A stretch of DNA of 8,034 nt from an uncultured Lysobacter sp. (lineage in GTDB: Bacteria > Pseudomonadota > Gammaproteobacteria > Xanthomonadales > Xanthomonadaceae): positions 1-8,034 of the forward strand of contig CAMLHR010000043.1 of NCBI GenBank assembly GCA_946479915.1, given 5' to 3'. Position 1 is the stretch's first letter. Each line of letters starts with the position of its first letter. A program made the position numbers and the translations under genes. Of the stretch, positions 6,073 through 8,034 are shown in pieces. The notes beneath the pieces are model-generated. The model was not told where the DNA came from, searched no databases, and saw nothing but the letters and a program-made list of their open reading frames with translations.

Positions 6073-7230
6073 GTGACTGACGCGCCGATCGGGACTCCGC
6101 CGCCCACCCACGCGCCCGATCCCGGGGCGCCTGCGTGCCAGAACTGCGGCACGGAGCTGCTCGGGCCGCATTGCTACAGGTGCGGGCAGCCGGTGAAGGG
6201 GCTGGTGCGGCACTTCACCAGCATCATCGGCGACTTCTTCGACAGCGTGTTCGACTTCGACTCGCGCACGCTCCGTACGCTCTGGCCGCTGTACGCGAAG
6301 CCCGGCTACCTGTCCTGCGAGTACTTCGAGGGCCGCAGGGTGCGCTACGTCAGCCCGGTGCGCCTGTTCTTCTTCCTGACGATCGTCGCGTTCTTCGTGG
6401 GCAGCCTGACGCTGCACGTCGAAGGCACGGGCATCGACGTCGACGAGGGTGACCGGATCCAGCAGGCGACGACCGTCGCCGAGGTCGAGCGGTTGCGCGA
6501 CGAGGCACTGGCAGGCCTTCCGCGCGCCGTCGACGACGAGGGGCGCCCCAGGGCGGGCGTGGATGTCGAAACGGAGGCGAAGCGTGGCGTGGTGATCGGG
6601 CTCGCCGCCGATCGCATCGAGGAAATCCGTCGCGCGGAGGCGGCAGGACAACCCGTCCAGCCAGGCGAGGACGACGATTGGTCGGTGAACTTCGGCAACG
6701 GGGAGTGGGATCCGGTGACCAATCCCGTCGACGTCTCGTTCCTGCCGGCGTTCGCCGATGCGTGGCTCAACGAACAGATCGGGCGGGCTGAGAAGAACTT
6801 CGCGCGCGCCAGGGAGGACCCCGTCCTGTATTTCCAGGCAATGCTCTCGGCGATCCCGACGTCGCTGTTCGTCCTGCTGCCGCTCTTCGCGCTGATGCTG
6901 AAGGTGGCCTACCTGTTCAAGCGCCGGCTGTACATGGAACACCTGATCGTGGCACTGCACAGCCACGCGTTCCTGTCGCTATCCATGCTGCTGCTGTTCC
7001 TGTTCGGCGCGCTGGAGCGCGCGCTGCCCGCGGCGACGCTGGCGTTCAACATCGTCGAGTTCGCGATCTTCGCGTGGATGCCCATCTACCTGCTGGTGAT
7101 GCAGAAGCGCGTGTACCGGCAGGGCTGGCCGATGACGCTGCTCAAGTACCTGGTATTGGGCTTCCTCTACTTCTGGCTGATCACCTTCGGCACGGTGGTC
7201 TTGGCCGCGGGAAGCCTGGTGTGGATGTGA
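6073..7230 (+). CDS. DUF3667 family membrane protein with N-terminal zinc ribbon
   Basis: The frame has no ATG near the domain start. GTG 6073, five bases after a GGGGA ribosome binding site (6063-6067), gives 385 residues. A Pro-rich lead is followed by a zinc-ribbon-like CxxC...CxxC (C22, C25, C34, C37). Next comes the conserved DUF3667 segment, with S-P-V-R-L-F-F-F opening the first membrane helix (about 97-114). A roughly 148-residue acidic loop separates this from four more helices near 263-282, 299-315, 322-343 and 356-382. The E-H-L-I-V-A-L-H-S-H-A-F motif at 289-300 is typical of the family. Function is unknown; the zinc ribbon should be cytoplasmic. The frame stays open far upstream, antisense to the MATE gene, but that part is a high-GC shadow. 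Its 5' region is shared divergently with the peptide gene, and its 3' end converges on the DUF3106 gene with 13 bp between stops. Confidence 0.87.
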   Translation: MTDAPIGTPPPTHAPDPGAPACQNCGTELLGPHCYRCGQPVKGLVRHFTSIIGDFFDSVFDFDSRTLRTLWPLYAKPGYLSCEYFEGRRVRYVSPVRLFFFLTIVAFFVGSLTLHVEGTGIDVDEGDRIQQATTVAEVERLRDEALAGLPRAVDDEGRPRAGVDVETEAKRGVVIGLAADRIEEIRRAEAAGQPVQPGEDDDWSVNFGNGEWDPVTNPVDVSFLPAFADAWLNEQIGRAEKNFARAREDPVLYFQAMLSAIPTSLFVLLPLFALMLKVAYLFKRRLYMEHLIVALHSHAFLSLSMLLLFLFGALERALPAATLAFNIVEFAIFAWMPIYLLVMQKRVYRQGWPMTLLKYLVLGFLYFWLITFGTVVLAAGSLVWM

Positions 7231-7243
7231 CCGACGACCTGCG

Positions 7244-7843
7244 CTAACGCTCCATCCGGAGCCGCAGCCACGCCGCGCGGTTGGCGTCCGTCGTCTCGAG
7301 CAGCGCGCGGCGCAAGGCGTCGCGTTCCTGCGGCGGCGTCCGGTAGGCCAGCACCGCCAGGTCCGCGCGTTCCGCCGGCGACATGACGCGCAGGGTGGCG
7401 AGCAACGGTTCGCGCTGTTCCGGCGGCACCTGGAGGAACAGCGGACTGAGCGGCGCGTAGTCGGCGCCCAGGCGGGGGCCCAGCAGCCAGCCGTGCTGTT
7501 CGGTCTCGGTCAGCTCCGCGTAGCGTTCGCGCAACGCCTGCTGGTCTTCCCTCGGGAGCGCGTCGTACAGCCGGCGGGTCTCGCGAAGCAGGGCCTGGTC
7601 GACGCCGTCGAGCGCCTTCCAGGCCATGTACCGTTCGCGGCGCAGGCCGGCCTCCTCGTACGACAGCTTTTCCCAAGCGTCGACACGCTGCTGGAAGCGC
7701 GCGCGTTCCGCATCGTCCATGCGTTCCCACGCCAGCTCGCGGCTGGCCACGAGCACGCCGACGTCGGGCGGCGCGGCGGTGACGGCGGCCACGAGCCCCA
7801 GCGCGAGGCACGCCGCGGCGACGAAGCAGGCGCTACGAGGCAT
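7244..7843 (-). CDS. DUF3106 domain-containing periplasmic protein
   Basis: The product has 199 residues. The start at 7843 is set by a GGAGG ribosome binding site six bases upstream (7850-7854, plus strand) and by the signal peptide, residues 1 to about 24, with A-A-V-T-A-A before P25. The mature protein is almost wholly helical and charged, with repeated W-x-x-L-type turns: E-L-A-W-E-R-M near 36-42, D-A-W-E-K-L-S near 55-61, M-A-W-K-A-L-D near 73-79. This is the DUF3106 pattern. No catalytic site is visible; family members are periplasmic proteins of unknown function. The start codon lies inside the 3' end of the upstream gene (11-bp overlap), implying translational coupling. DUF3106 genes commonly follow a sigma factor gene and a small DUF3619-like or anti-sigma-like gene, which fits this layout. 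The 3' end converges on the DUF3667 gene without a clear terminator. Confidence 0.85.
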   Translation of the reverse strand: MPRSACFVAAACLALGLVAAVTAAPPDVGVLVASRELAWERMDDAERARFQQRVDAWEKLSYEEAGLRRERYMAWKALDGVDQALLRETRRLYDALPREDQQALRERYAELTETEQHGWLLGPRLGADYAPLSPLFLQVPPEQREPLLATLRVMSPAERADLAVLAYRTPPQERDALRRALLETTDANRAAWLRLRMER

Positions 7844-8034
7844 CGTCTTCCTCCCCGGTGGGCGCCGGCTCGGTTTCGGCCTCGGCCTCCGCCTCGCGCG
7901 CGGCCTCGATCTCCTCCTGCTGCGACGCCCACGAGAGGAACGCCAGGTCCTGCGACAGGGCCATGCCTTCCGGGTCGGCCAGCATCTCGAACTCCGGGTG
8001 GGTCAGCAGCCGGGTCCGGTCGTCGAAGGTCTCG
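7833..8034 (-). CDS. C-terminal 66 codons of an unrecognised protein upstream of the DUF3106 gene (5' end outside the window)
   Basis: The minus strand is open from the window edge to a TAG at 7833-7835, giving 66 visible residues. The first half (T-H-P-E-F-E-M-L, then L-S-Q-D-L-A-F-L-S-W-A) looks like a short folded C-terminal helix region. The rest is a low-complexity acidic tail of Glu, Ala and Asp. The stop overlaps the DUF3106 start by 11 bp, so the two are surely one operon. A protein ending in an L-x-F-L-x-W helix just before a DUF3106 gene recalls the small DUF3619-like or anti-sigma-like partner in proteobacterial sigma factor / DUF3106 / RDD clusters. That identity rests on position and is only suggested. 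No transmembrane segment is in the visible part. Confidence 0.65.
   Translation of the reverse strand, partial: ETFDDRTRLLTHPEFEMLADPEGMALSQDLAFLSWASQQEEIEAAREAEAEAETEPAPTGEEDDAS

Noticed and set aside
5962..6966. Minus-strand ORF running through the DUF3667 gene and into the peptide gene
   Set aside because: The upstream portion is the antisense shadow of DUF3667. Only the last 55 codons (5794-5961), with their own promoter, ribosome binding site and leader, make sense as a gene.
7249..7262. Small hairpin GCTCC/GGAGC near the convergent ends of the DUF3667 and DUF3106 genes
   Set aside because: It has five base pairs, no T-tract in either direction, and lies inside the DUF3106 coding sequence. 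That is too weak to call a terminator.

Overview
This is a GC-rich (by eye roughly two-thirds G+C) bacterial chromosomal window. The gene complement points to a gammaproteobacterium of the Xanthomonadaceae/Lysobacteraceae type (Lysobacter, Luteimonas and relatives). It includes a full-length 67K-type SppA, a NorM-like MATE exporter, DUF2846 and DUF1579 envelope proteins, a DUF3667 zinc-ribbon membrane protein and a DUF3106 protein. The taxonomic reading is an inference from gene families and codon bias, not a direct match. No rRNA, tRNA, insertion sequence, CRISPR array or phage gene is visible.

Layout, left to right. The window opens with the last 43 codons of an unrecognised plus-strand gene. 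A secreted DUF1579 protein follows (267-875, +) and ends at a strong hairpin (876-901) shared with a convergent DUF2846 lipoprotein (914-1357, -). Upstream of that lipoprotein on the minus strand is a short-chain dehydrogenase of the tropinone-reductase-like type (1414-2190, -). A 65-bp divergent spacer separates it from a 46-residue lipoprotein (2256-2396, +), whose 3' end overlaps the 3' end of sppA by 30 bp. sppA (2367-4247, -) lies downstream of the MATE exporter gene (4330-5730, -).

The most unusual part is 5741-6032. A compact minus-strand unit there carries, in order, a perfect TTGACA -35 box, a 5'-UTR hairpin, a good Shine-Dalgarno sequence, a 55-codon ORF and an 11-bp terminator hairpin. 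The ORF begins with a double-glycine leader that matches the colicin V leader at 7 of 15 positions. The hairpin sits directly in front of the MATE start codon. The peptide looks like a class II microcin-type precursor with an acidic, glycine-rich core. No C39-peptidase ABC exporter and no immunity gene can be recognised in the window.

On the other side of that intergenic region a GTG-started DUF3667 membrane protein runs rightward (6073-7230, +). It converges with a DUF3106 periplasmic protein (7244-7843, -). The DUF3106 start codon overlaps the end of another minus-strand gene cut by the window edge (7833-8034). This pair resembles the sigma factor / small regulator / DUF3106 clusters of proteobacteria.

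Functionally most of the window concerns the cell envelope: secreted or lipid-anchored proteins, a signal-peptide peptidase, a drug exporter, a polytopic membrane protein and a putative exported peptide. Apart from the two minus-strand pairs (SDR with the DUF2846 lipoprotein, MATE with sppA) and the edge pair, the genes look independently transcribed.
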